Source: a virus | IMG/VR virus record: IMGVR_UViG_3300037843_000128 | Span: 1-25,076 of that record | Strand: one strand, 5' to 3' | Length of the DNA: 25,076 nt | Part shown: positions 16,089 through 21,957 of the stretch, piece by piece | Layout of the letters: the number at the start of each line of letters is the position of its first letter | Position numbering within the stretch: position 1 is the first letter of the stretch | Notes under the pieces: model-generated | Databases searched by the model: none | What the model was told of the DNA's origin: nothing | Seen by the model: the letters and a program-made list of their open reading frames with translations, nothing else | Program-made: the position numbers and the translations under genes

Positions 16089-16154
16089 GAGGCGTCAGGA
16101 GCGACGAACTCCCGGCTCTCACCCTACCGTTCTGGAGGAACGATATGACGCCTC
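16089..16154 (+). promoter_or_regulatory. Leader stem sequestering the HNH1 start codon
   Basis: GAGGCGTC (16089-16096) is exactly complementary to GACGCCTC (16147-16154), which begins with the G of the ATG and covers codons 2-3 and the first base of codon 4. A small inner hairpin follows the 5' arm (GGAG 16098-16101 with CTCC 16109-16112). The Shine-Dalgarno GGAGGAACG lies inside the enclosed loop. The same layout, with compensatory base changes, is present at 18571-18634. Confidence 0.65.
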
Positions 16155-17038
16155 GCAAACTGATTCTACCACCATTTGACGGATGCATCTGCGGCGATCC
16201 TAACTGCCAAATTCCTCATGGGTTGTGCCATTGTGGGTGCGGCGGCAAGACGACAATCCCCGATGAAAGCGATGCATCGAAAAGAGCGATCAGAGGCGTG
16301 CCTCGCAAGTATATACACGGCCATAATTCCTTCAGAGAGGCTAAACTGCCAGATAATTTATGTGTCTGCCGTAACCACGACTGCGAGATTCCCTTCGGCT
16401 ACTGCCATTGCGGGTGTGGAGAAAGAACAAGGATTGCGCCTACAAATAACACCGAGCATGGGTGGGTGAGAGGGTACCCGATTCTCTTTATAAACGGCCA
16501 CTGCCTAGCCGACAGGGTGGACTTGTCAAAATGCGAATGTCCAGAGGGGGCTAGGCTTGTCGCCCTCACATTCGGCAAAGTGGCCATTGTTGACGATGGC
16601 AAATACGAATCAATCAATTCACACAAGTGGCACACTATCGGAAATCGCAAAAGGAAGACTCCAAATATCTATGCTGGGCGAACAGAGGTCATAAACGGAA
16701 ATCTGGTTACAATCCTCATGCACAACGAGATTTTTGGTCTTGAGTACGGCGACGATAGAAAGGTAGATCACGTAAACCGGAATGGATTAGATAATCTTCT
16801 TGCAAACCTCAGACTCGCAGATTGTTCTCAGAATGCGTGGAATCAGGGCCGTAACAGCATAAATACCAGCGGTTTTAAGGGCGTCTCGTGGGATAAGAAA
16901 GAGCACAAATGGAAAGCCAGAATAGCCGCTAGGGGGCGTAGATATTTTTTAGGGTACTTCGATAGTAAAGAAGCAGCATACGCGGCCTATTGCGAAAAAG
17001 CTAAGGAATTGCATGGCGAATTCGCAAATTTAGGCTAA
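16145..17038 (+). CDS. HNH-AP2 homing-type endonuclease, two Cys modules
   Basis: A 297-residue protein read against the structural operon. ATG 16145 has a strong Shine-Dalgarno (GGAGGAACGAT); the frame upstream to 16043 is only the leader. Two Cys-rich modules come first (residues 14-61 and 73-119), each C-x-C-x4-C-x-I-P-x-G-x-C-H-C-G-C-G-x2-T, ending G-x-P-x2-[YF]-I-x-G-H, probably zinc-binding. Then comes an HNH_3-type nuclease core (His193, Asp208-His209, Asn217, Asn221) and an AP2-like DNA-binding domain (about 241-290, SGFKGVSWDKKEHKWKARI). Such genes cut DNA to spread themselves. Its stop is 2 nt from the convergent stop of the adaptor gene. No intron or split host gene is evident, so it would be a free-standing homing endonuclease. 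Confidence 0.9.
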   Translation: MTPRKLILPPFDGCICGDPNCQIPHGLCHCGCGGKTTIPDESDASKRAIRGVPRKYIHGHNSFREAKLPDNLCVCRNHDCEIPFGYCHCGCGERTRIAPTNNTEHGWVRGYPILFINGHCLADRVDLSKCECPEGARLVALTFGKVAIVDDGKYESINSHKWHTIGNRKRKTPNIYAGRTEVINGNLVTILMHNEIFGLEYGDDRKVDHVNRNGLDNLLANLRLADCSQNAWNQGRNSINTSGFKGVSWDKKEHKWKARIAARGRRYFLGYFDSKEAAYAAYCEKAKELHGEFANLG

Positions 17039-17054
17039 GCCTATTTAGGCTTCG
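17038..17054. repeat. Direct repeat right of HNH cassette 1
   Basis: The right-hand partner of 16022-16042. It starts at the last base of the endonuclease stop codon and runs into the end of the adaptor-like gene. Together with the preceding bases it also forms a small palindrome (TAGGC-TAA-GCCTA, 17031-17043). Confidence 0.5.
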
Positions 17055-18546
17055 TGTTGTAGCGGTTTTGCGCTCGTTCCTGTGCTTGGCCGCGTTGCAT
17101 GAGGATGTCGCTAAAAGCTCCCGTAGAACGTAGCATTGTGTTCTTGGCTGAACAAAACTGGATTGCCTCAGCCTCCAGCGCAAGAGCTTCTTTGAACGAA
17201 CTGCCACCACGCTTGAAGAGCGCCCTAGTCTGGGCCAAATTATACATCGTATCAGCATCGCTGGGAGCGATCTGGAGATAGGTGCCGGATGGGTCGGTTA
17301 TGGGAGCGTTACCTAAAACGGTCACCCCCACATTTGAATTTGTTGGCGCAGCCAAAAAATCTATGCCGCCAGTAACGATGACAGGACCAAATCCAGATGG
17401 ATCGGAATCCCAATTGACCGAATAATTATCCATATCCCTAAGCGAGTCGCAGCTAACCGCAACGCCATTGACTTTCCCAAGCATAATCCAAGGAGTTTTG
17501 AGCATCAATTGTAATCCGTCTTGGTAACGACGCATACAATATTCCGCGCGTTCACGATCTGTTGCTTCTGGTTCCCTGCTAAGCAAGTCAGCCAATGCGC
17601 CATATTCGAGCACGAAAACTAGATCGTCTGGGATGCCAAGGAGCGTCGGCGTTGGGGGGGTAAATGGAGCACCTGAGTTGAGCACGACCGCCTCATAGTT
17701 TCCTGGTTGCGTCGGTGGAATATCGACGATCCAAGAAAGTGGTGGCTCCGAGGACAAGCTGAATGTCTGCGGCGTTCCAGAAGGTTGTTGGTAAAGCGGA
17801 GCCTCGTAGAATTCCTGCGCTATTGTGTCGTCTCGGTAGAGTGTATTGGCAGTAAAGAACTGGAGTGTTCCAGAAACAACGCCTGTTGTCGGCTGCGAGA
17901 TTTGAATTGATCCTGATCCTACTCCGCTCACCGTCGTGGGGTAGGCAATTCCTGTTCCCGTCACCAGTTGCCCATTGGCGATTCCGGTAGTAGACGAAAC
18001 GGTGATCGTGCTTGCTCCTGAAGATGCCGCGCCGGATGTGCTGAATTGCAGGGGCAAATATCGAACGCGAGCCACGTCGATGTTTGAACTTGGAAGCTGC
18101 GTGGTGATCGTGTTAGGCGTGAGCGGAATAAATGTCGATAGGCTCTGATTGCAGTTCGATACTTGAATCATTTCGTCCCTGCGCCGCTGGAGAGCCTGCG
18201 ACAGATCGGAGATTGAAAACTGGATGGTGCCGGTCCAAGTGCTTGTCAGATTGCTCGGCTCAAGCAACATATATTCAAGATCAGCGTAAGCCTGCTGATC
18301 GGTGATTGTCCGGAGCCTTGGACTGTCAGTCAGGGCACCAAGAGAGTTCCACAGACTTGTGCTGTTGTATGAAAATTCAACTTTCCAGAAATTAGTCAAT
18401 ACGTTATACATCTGAAGGCTGCGAACAAGATAAGAAAAAAGCTCGTCTGAGGTCCAAAAGGAAGTTGTCGATGGGGTAATGTACAGGCGTTGGCCTAGCT
18501 CTGAAATGGCATCGGAAACCGTTAACCAAGTGAATACGCCCGCCAT
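17041..18546 (-). CDS. Adaptor/connector-like phage structural protein
   Basis: A 501-residue protein. ATG 18546 (MAGVFTWLTVSDAISELGQR) follows GAGGGG and is taken over the longer frame to 18600, which runs into the divergent leader of the second endonuclease gene. The N-terminus, with LYITPSTTSFWTSDELFSYL and helices after it, resembles head-tail adaptor proteins of podoviruses such as the SU10-type. Residues about 170-235 look like an inserted beta-repeat domain (STITVSSTTGIANGQLVTGT). The C-terminal part is helical (EYGALADLLSREPEATDRER). It sits upstream of the nozzle-like protein, the expected order for adaptor then nozzle. The family match is by eye. Confidence 0.75.
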   Translation of the reverse strand: MAGVFTWLTVSDAISELGQRLYITPSTTSFWTSDELFSYLVRSLQMYNVLTNFWKVEFSYNSTSLWNSLGALTDSPRLRTITDQQAYADLEYMLLEPSNLTSTWTGTIQFSISDLSQALQRRRDEMIQVSNCNQSLSTFIPLTPNTITTQLPSSNIDVARVRYLPLQFSTSGAASSGASTITVSSTTGIANGQLVTGTGIAYPTTVSGVGSGSIQISQPTTGVVSGTLQFFTANTLYRDDTIAQEFYEAPLYQQPSGTPQTFSLSSEPPLSWIVDIPPTQPGNYEAVVLNSGAPFTPPTPTLLGIPDDLVFVLEYGALADLLSREPEATDRERAEYCMRRYQDGLQLMLKTPWIMLGKVNGVAVSCDSLRDMDNYSVNWDSDPSGFGPVIVTGGIDFLAAPTNSNVGVTVLGNAPITDPSGTYLQIAPSDADTMYNLAQTRALFKRGGSSFKEALALEAEAIQFCSAKNTMLRSTGAFSDILMQRGQAQERAQNRYNTKPK

Positions 18547-18560
18547 TTTCCCCTCACTTA

Positions 18561-18569
18561 TGCTAAAAT
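18561..18569 (+). promoter_or_regulatory. Promoter of HNH gene 2, extended -10
   Basis: TGCTAAAAT (18561-18569) is an extended -10 box (TG-N-TAAAAT) 56 bases before the GTG start. There is no clear -35. The start of transcription would fall near 18575-18577, inside the 5' arm of the leader stem, as in cassette 1. Confidence 0.5.
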
Positions 18570-18635
18570 GGGGGTGTCGGGTGGTTGAACACCCGGCCAA
18601 AGCCTACTCGCCCAAGGAGCGATTGTGACACCCTC
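18570..18635 (+). promoter_or_regulatory. Leader stem sequestering the HNH2 start codon
   Basis: GGGTGTC (18572-18578) is exactly complementary to GACACCC (18627-18633), which begins with the G of the GTG. One wobble and one more G-C pair extend the stem to 18570/18635. The inner hairpin is GGGTG (18579-18583) with CACCC (18590-18594), with loop GTTGAA. The layout equals that at 16089-16154, with three compensated pairs. Confidence 0.65.
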
Positions 18636-19353
18636 CCAACCGATTCTACCACTTCCAGCGCTGTGCATTTGCGGAAATTTTGATTGCCCGATTCCCTTCG
18701 GATATTGTCACTGTGGATGCGGTCAAAAAACAAATTTGGCCACACGAACATCCTTTTCTGAATACCGCGTTTGCTATATGCCTGTGCGATTTTGTCATGG
18801 GCATCAGGGAAGGATACGCCCGTTTATCGAGGATGCAAAACCCTTCAAACTCGATGGCGTTTATTGCCGCCTCATCCCACTCACGCAAGGTCAGCACACC
18901 ATCGTTTGGGAATCCGACTATTGCTGGCTGATGCAGTGGAAATGGTACGCGCGGCTGAATCCCGGCATGGGAGCCTATTATGCATCCCGCAAGGAAATTA
19001 TCAAGGGGCGTATGGAGACAATTCAAATGCACCGACAAATCCTTGGTTTGGAGGTCGGTGATCTAAGAATAGGCGATCACATTCAATCAGGGGAGACCCT
19101 CTTGAACACAAGGAGTAATTTACGCATCGCAACATTTGCAGAAAACGGCAGGAATCATAGAATGAGAGTGGATAACACTTCTGGATTTATCGGTGTGCGG
19201 ATTCACAAGCGGAGCGGCCTATATGTAGCCTTCATCACCGTGAATAATATACTTACCTACCTTGGCTACCGAAAGACGGCGGAGGCTGCATGGCGCGAAC
19301 TTTACGTGCCAGCGGCACTCAAGTATCACGGCGAATTTGCGAGGATAGCATGA
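18625..19353 (+). CDS. HNH-AP2 homing-type endonuclease, one Cys module
   Basis: A 242-residue relative of the first endonuclease. GTG 18625 follows AAGGAG. One Cys-rich module (residues 14-60: Cys14, 16, 21, 28, 30, 32, then PVRFCHGH) is followed by an HNH_3-type core (His136, Asp151-His152, Asn161, Asn165) and an AP2-like end (about 185-238) that is less typical than in the first gene (the AAYAAY segment is replaced by AAWRELYVPA). Both proteins begin MTP and share an ILPxx segment. Its stop is 5 nt from the convergent stop of the 97-aa gene, so it too was inserted between operon genes without breaking one. Activity is likely but not certain. Confidence 0.88.
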   Translation: MTPSQPILPLPALCICGNFDCPIPFGYCHCGCGQKTNLATRTSFSEYRVCYMPVRFCHGHQGRIRPFIEDAKPFKLDGVYCRLIPLTQGQHTIVWESDYCWLMQWKWYARLNPGMGAYYASRKEIIKGRMETIQMHRQILGLEVGDLRIGDHIQSGETLLNTRSNLRIATFAENGRNHRMRVDNTSGFIGVRIHKRSGLYVAFITVNNILTYLGYRKTAEAAWRELYVPAALKYHGEFARIA

Positions 19354-19358
19354 CTTGC

Positions 19359-19652
19359 TTACGAACGCTTTGCGGAGACTTTCTTCCTTGCAGCCTTCTT
19401 GCCATTCCCCGCCTTCTTTGCCAGTGCGGGAAGATGCGCGGCTGCTATCCTGAACGCGGCGCGAGGGGAAGCTGCTACGAGCGTCTTGGACGTGTATTTT
19501 GGGTTTTTCCCTCCGGGGTCGTGGCTGATATTTATGACGGCCCCGTTCTCGGCAGACCTTATTCCTACGTCCCAATGGCCGCTGCTGCTCGAACTCATCG
19601 GCGTCGCTCCCTGCGTTGCTTGGTTTGTACGCGACTTCTTTTTCTTTGCCAC
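19359..19652 (-). CDS. Small basic phage protein with RKKVSAK tail
   Basis: A 97-residue protein with a GTG start at 19652 after AGAGGTGAT. A Lys-rich head (MAKKKKSR) and a small ordered middle (SGHWDVGIRSAENGAVINIS, residues about 24-43) are followed by an Ala/Lys-rich helix and a tail GKKAARKKVSAKRS. It is not recognised by family. The tail resembles the ends of the 84-, 88- and 69-residue proteins. It lies at the end of a run of small basic genes and starts 4 nt after the stop of the 41-aa gene. DNA binding or packaging with the genome is plausible from charge. Confidence 0.75.
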   Translation of the reverse strand: MAKKKKSRTNQATQGATPMSSSSSGHWDVGIRSAENGAVINISHDPGGKNPKYTSKTLVAASPRAAFRIAAAHLPALAKKAGNGKKAARKKVSAKRS

Positions 19653-19656
19653 TCCA

Positions 19657-19782
19657 TCACCTCTTAGTTACGATTTTTCTGCGCGGCCCTTTTTTCACTT
19701 TCTTACCAACACGCTTCGCAGCACGTGCCGACGATACTTTCATTCTGACCGATTCCTGATTCGACGCAGTGATCTCGTTCAT
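19657..19782 (-). CDS. Very small basic protein, 41 aa
   Basis: A 41-residue ORF, MNEITASNQESVRMKVSSAR onwards, ending KKVKKGPRRKIVTKR. Its ATG overlaps the stop of the 88-aa gene (ATGA at 19779-19782), and its own stop is 4 nt from the next GTG. The ribosome site is weak, as expected for a coupled start. It has 13 Lys/Arg in the last 25 residues and no Cys. It belongs to the same group of basic-tailed proteins. No family is recognised. Confidence 0.6.
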   Translation of the reverse strand: MNEITASNQESVRMKVSSARAAKRVGKKVKKGPRRKIVTKR

Positions 19783-20045
19783 GCTTTGCTCGCTACGCGC
19801 TTGCGGTGAACCTTCTTCTTCCCCTTGGCTTTCTTGATATTGCCGTGCTTTGCCTTTCCCATAAAACGCAAAGCCAGACGGCCACGGGAGGCGATATGCT
19901 TGTCTGGGGATTTTGCTTCGGACTCGGCTTCAACTTTGGTTGAGACGCCTTTTTTTTCTGCTGCTCGCGTCAAGCTACCTTTATGCTTGACCGCTCCCTG
20001 TATCCAGCGCTTTACCTTTTTCTTCGTCTTTTTCTTGGTTGCCAT
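19779..20045 (-). CDS. Small basic phage protein with RKRVASK tail
   Basis: An 88-residue protein. ATG 20045 follows GGAGGAAAGT, so the frame to 20057 is not used. A Lys-rich head (MATKKKTKKKVK) precedes RWIQGAVKHKGSLTRAAEKK, then KHIASRGRLALRFMGKAKHG and a Lys-rich tail KKKVHRKRVASKA. The WIQGAVKHKGSLTRA segment is like one found in many uncharacterised small phage proteins. It is the first gene after an internal promoter and hairpin. Function is unknown; charge suggests DNA or RNA contact. Confidence 0.8.
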   Translation of the reverse strand: MATKKKTKKKVKRWIQGAVKHKGSLTRAAEKKGVSTKVEAESEAKSPDKHIASRGRLALRFMGKAKHGNIKKAKGKKKVHRKRVASKA

Positions 20046-20063
20046 ACTTTCCTCCAAAACGAG

Positions 20064-20092
20064 AACGACCCCAGCTTTACGCTGAGGCCGTT
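20064..20092 (-). terminator. Hairpin between regulator and basic-protein genes
   Basis: A 12-bp stem (20064-20075 with 20081-20092, two G-U wobbles) and a 5-base loop. On the minus strand a short T run (20059-20056) follows after 4 bases, so it may be a weak terminator or attenuator for read-through from the regulator gene. It overlaps the expected start of the promoter just upstream, so it would be complete only in read-through RNA. Confidence 0.4.
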
Positions 20093-20093
20093 G

Positions 20094-20122
20094 CTTATAT
20101 TTCTGGCCGATGCGGCGGTCAG
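20094..20122 (-). promoter_or_regulatory. Minus-strand promoter before 88-aa gene
   Basis: CTGACC (20122-20117) and TATAAG (20099-20094) have a 17-base spacer and match the -35/-10 consensus at 4 and 5 of 6 positions. It lies in the only sizeable gap (102 bases) of this part of the operon, after the regulator gene. Confidence 0.45.
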
Positions 20123-20147
20123 AAAGGGCACGTGCTCCGCATTTCCC

Positions 20148-20717
20148 TTACACTTTACCGTTTTTATTCGCCGCTGGCAATACATTTCTGAGGCTTAAGC
20201 TGCGTGCTATCGCCAAAACCTCATCCCGGTCCCGTGGCCGCACTTTTTTTAATGGCGGCACCCATTCCTTCCACCAGTCAAGACCACTACCTTCAGGCTT
20301 ACCGGCTTTCTCTTCGGCTATTGCCACGATCCTCCACGTCTCCACCTGAAGTGCTCTGGCAAACCTTTCAAGAGAGTGTAGGGTGGGAATTGTCCTATTT
20401 GACCCCTGTGGATTCTCTACTTTGCTAACGTATGTTCTCGATCCGAACTGTGCGCGTTCAGCAACCACTCTCTGTTGGAGATGTGCTTTCTTTCTCAATT
20501 CTTTTAAGGCTAAACAAACACCGTCCTCCAGTCGCTTAAGGTATTCGTCAGTCCCGTATCGGGTTTCTTCTTCCTGCGGCTCTGCTGAAACCTCTTCCAC
20601 AATAGTTAGATTTGCACCGCAGCGCAGACACTTTGGCCGCTCCGGTTTCTGGAACTGTATAATCCCGCACTTCAAGCAATGGATTGTAGGTAATTCTACC
20701 GCGCACGTGCTCCCCAA
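20148..20717 (-). CDS. Zinc-ribbon XRE-type HTH regulator
   Basis: A 189-residue protein. TTG 20717 is used as start because GGGAGGG lies 5 nt upstream. A zinc ribbon (Cys14-x2-Cys17, Cys30-x2-Cys33) is followed by an acidic linker and a helix-turn-helix of the XRE/Cro type, residues about 68-125 (LKELRKKAHLQQRVVAERAQ, SRTYVSKVENPQG, TIPTLHSLERFARALQV). The C-terminus (DWWKEWVPPLKKVRPRDRDE) is not recognised. It probably binds DNA to control phage or host genes. The neighbouring promoter and hairpin at 20064-20122 could be its target, but this is inference. It is unusual inside a late operon. Confidence 0.85.
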   Translation of the reverse strand: MGSTCAVELPTIHCLKCGIIQFQKPERPKCLRCGANLTIVEEVSAEPQEEETRYGTDEYLKRLEDGVCLALKELRKKAHLQQRVVAERAQFGSRTYVSKVENPQGSNRTIPTLHSLERFARALQVETWRIVAIAEEKAGKPEGSGLDWWKEWVPPLKKVRPRDRDEVLAIARSLSLRNVLPAANKNGKV

Positions 20718-20728
20718 TGGCCCTCCCT

Positions 20729-20938
20729 CTACCGCTTCGTCGAGATACGCTTTCGCTGTACTTTCTTCTTGCTAGTCTTCTTTCGTGGTCCTATCCTCCC
20801 TTCCTTGCGAAGATATGATAGCAAGATCGCTTTTGCTTGTTTTTTCTTTCGGACAATTTTTCCTTTCTTTTTACCTTTTCCCGGTCCAGAATGCAGCTTG
20901 CCAGCCCGGAACAGGGGCATGATTTCATCTGCTGGCAT
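20729..20938 (-). CDS. Small basic phage protein with RKRISTK tail
   Basis: A 69-residue protein with a very good ribosome site (AGGAGATTACT then ATG 20938). MPLFRAGKLHSGPGKGKKKG and KKKQAKAILLSYLRKEGRIG resemble a small phage protein type with a K-x-H-S-G and KQAxAIxLS pattern (DUF6496-like). The tail KTSKKKVQRKRISTKR is like that of three other small proteins here. It lies between the lysin and the regulator gene and is about 40% Lys/Arg. The function is unknown. Confidence 0.8.
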   Translation of the reverse strand: MPADEIMPLFRAGKLHSGPGKGKKKGKIVRKKKQAKAILLSYLRKEGRIGPRKKTSKKKVQRKRISTKR

Positions 20939-20955
20939 AGTAATCTCCTGATCTT

Positions 20956-21330
20956 TTACCCGATCAATTCAGTTGTAATGATCGTTTCTGGACTCATTCC
21001 AGTCATTTCGCAAACCTCTGAAATATATTGTGCTGTGTCGTTGCCGTCGCTTGGCGGTGCCCAGTCGGTGATGGCAGCCGCCACGTTCATGCCCAGATAC
21101 TTCCGTGTTAGTAAGGTTCGCATGGCGCTCCAGCCCTGGTCGACGGTCGGGAAACAGGCGAAGCGTGGCCGCTCGTGGTAGCCGTGGGGGATGGTTTCGA
21201 GGACGGCGCAGTAAGGCGGAGCCTCAAGCCATGGCTCAAGATCGAGATCCCCTGGATTATTGCACCGCTGGGCACGGCTACCCTGCACATAAAACCCTTC
21301 CATTCGAGCTATTGCTTGCATGAACGTCAT
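20956..21330 (-). CDS. Lysozyme-like virion or lysis lysin
   Basis: A 124-residue protein starting MTFMQAIARMEGFYVQGSRA at 21330 in an ATGA overlap with the previous gene. AGGAAAG is upstream; the longer frame to 21423 runs inside that gene. CNNPGDL (residues 23-29), FACFPTVDQGWSAMRTLL and the later DWAPPSDGNDTAQYISEVCE follow the G/C-NNPG-n-FaxFpt-G-Al-yAPp-NdtxxY pattern of phage lysozyme-like or P5-type virion proteins that degrade peptidoglycan. The early Glu (residue 11) is a candidate acid. The neighbouring DQF protein and TM mini-protein suggest a lysis module. Whether it is an endolysin or a virion-borne enzyme cannot be told. Confidence 0.75.
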   Translation of the reverse strand: MTFMQAIARMEGFYVQGSRAQRCNNPGDLDLEPWLEAPPYCAVLETIPHGYHERPRFACFPTVDQGWSAMRTLLTRKYLGMNVAAAITDWAPPSDGNDTAQYISEVCEMTGMSPETIITTELIG

Positions 21331-21668
21331 TTGGCCGCTTTCCTGATTGCCATTGTCAGCAGGTTCCCGCTGCTTTCCTCGGCCTGTACGACCAGCAATG
21401 CTCTGTACAAGTCTCCGCAGCACGCCTTACTACCATGATTACTCTCCAGCAGGTCCAGCGCATCGCACATCCGCACAGCCCACCAGACATTGCGCACGGC
21501 CAGCCGGCCAGCATGAGCCGAAATCGTCTCCCCTACCAGACCGCCAAACACCGCTACGTTGATGAACTGGTCGAAGGCGATGAGCACGCGCCGCCACCAC
21601 GGGTATACGGCGCACTCAGCATCGACTACGGCTTGCTGCGCGGGAGTCAGAGGGGAGACAGTGGGCAT
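21327..21668 (-). CDS. Small phage protein of lysis region (DQF type)
   Basis: A 113-residue protein. ATG 21668 begins MPTVSPLTPAQQAVVDAECA; the frame upstream to 21761 overlaps the 49-aa gene in another frame and is not used. The core RVLIAFDQFINVAVFGGLVG followed by ETISAHAGR resembles a small phage protein family with the pattern LIAxDQxxNxxxGGxxxETxSxxAxR, often next to lysis genes. Paired Cys (CC) near the end and a helical C-terminus follow. Its role in the lysis cassette is not known. It is coupled to the lysin by ATGA. Confidence 0.75.
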   Translation of the reverse strand: MPTVSPLTPAQQAVVDAECAVYPWWRRVLIAFDQFINVAVFGGLVGETISAHAGRLAVRNVWWAVRMCDALDLLESNHGSKACCGDLYRALLVVQAEESSGNLLTMAIRKAAK

Positions 21669-21678
21669 GGGATAACTC

Positions 21679-21828
21679 TCAATTGTAAAAGATGAACGCT
21701 GGTTGCCAAATTCCCGTAAAACGTGCCACCTTGAATGTAGCGAACCACCCATTACTCTCACGAAGATATTCAGTTTTCAACCCACAAGAGCATGGGGATT
21801 GGTCATTGTAAATAAACTGAGTGTGCAT
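21679..21828 (-). CDS. Small protein with CxC motif, 49 aa
   Basis: A 49-residue ORF, MHTQFIYNDQSPCSCGLKTE onwards, rich in aromatic residues (SNGWFATFKVARFTGIWQPA). It has a near-perfect ribosome site (AAAGGAGAATT then ATG 21828), which is the main evidence for it. A single Cys-Ser-Cys near residue 14 is the only motif. It lies between the one-TM protein and the DQF protein. The function is unknown. Confidence 0.7.
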   Translation of the reverse strand: MHTQFIYNDQSPCSCGLKTEYLRESNGWFATFKVARFTGIWQPAFIFYN

Positions 21829-21852
21829 AATTCTCCTTTGCCGCATGGGCGC

Positions 21853-21957
21853 CTACCCCCAGAACATCCGGCGTGGGTTCCACAGATAGATTATCCCGCT
21901 TGCGAGTGCCAGCAGGATGCCGGAAACGACGCCGTAGGTGAAGCTGAGCCAGTGCAT
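21853..21957 (-). CDS. Single-TM mini-protein, holin candidate
   Basis: ATG 21957 with GAGG 5 nt upstream gives 34 residues with one membrane span (residues about 3-24: WLSFTYGVVSGILLALASGI) and a basic C-terminal tip (WNPRRMFWG). The frame is also open from ATG 22020 (55 residues) but without a ribosome site. One-span peptides with charged ends occur as pinholins or Rz-type partners, and the lysin is three genes further on. Holin function is inferred from this alone. Confidence 0.5.
   Translation of the reverse strand: MHWLSFTYGVVSGILLALASGIIYLWNPRRMFWG

Noticed and set aside
16145-19353. Group I or II intron carrying the endonucleases
   Set aside because: The genes oppose the operon, lie between intact structural genes, and no split gene or intron core was recognised.
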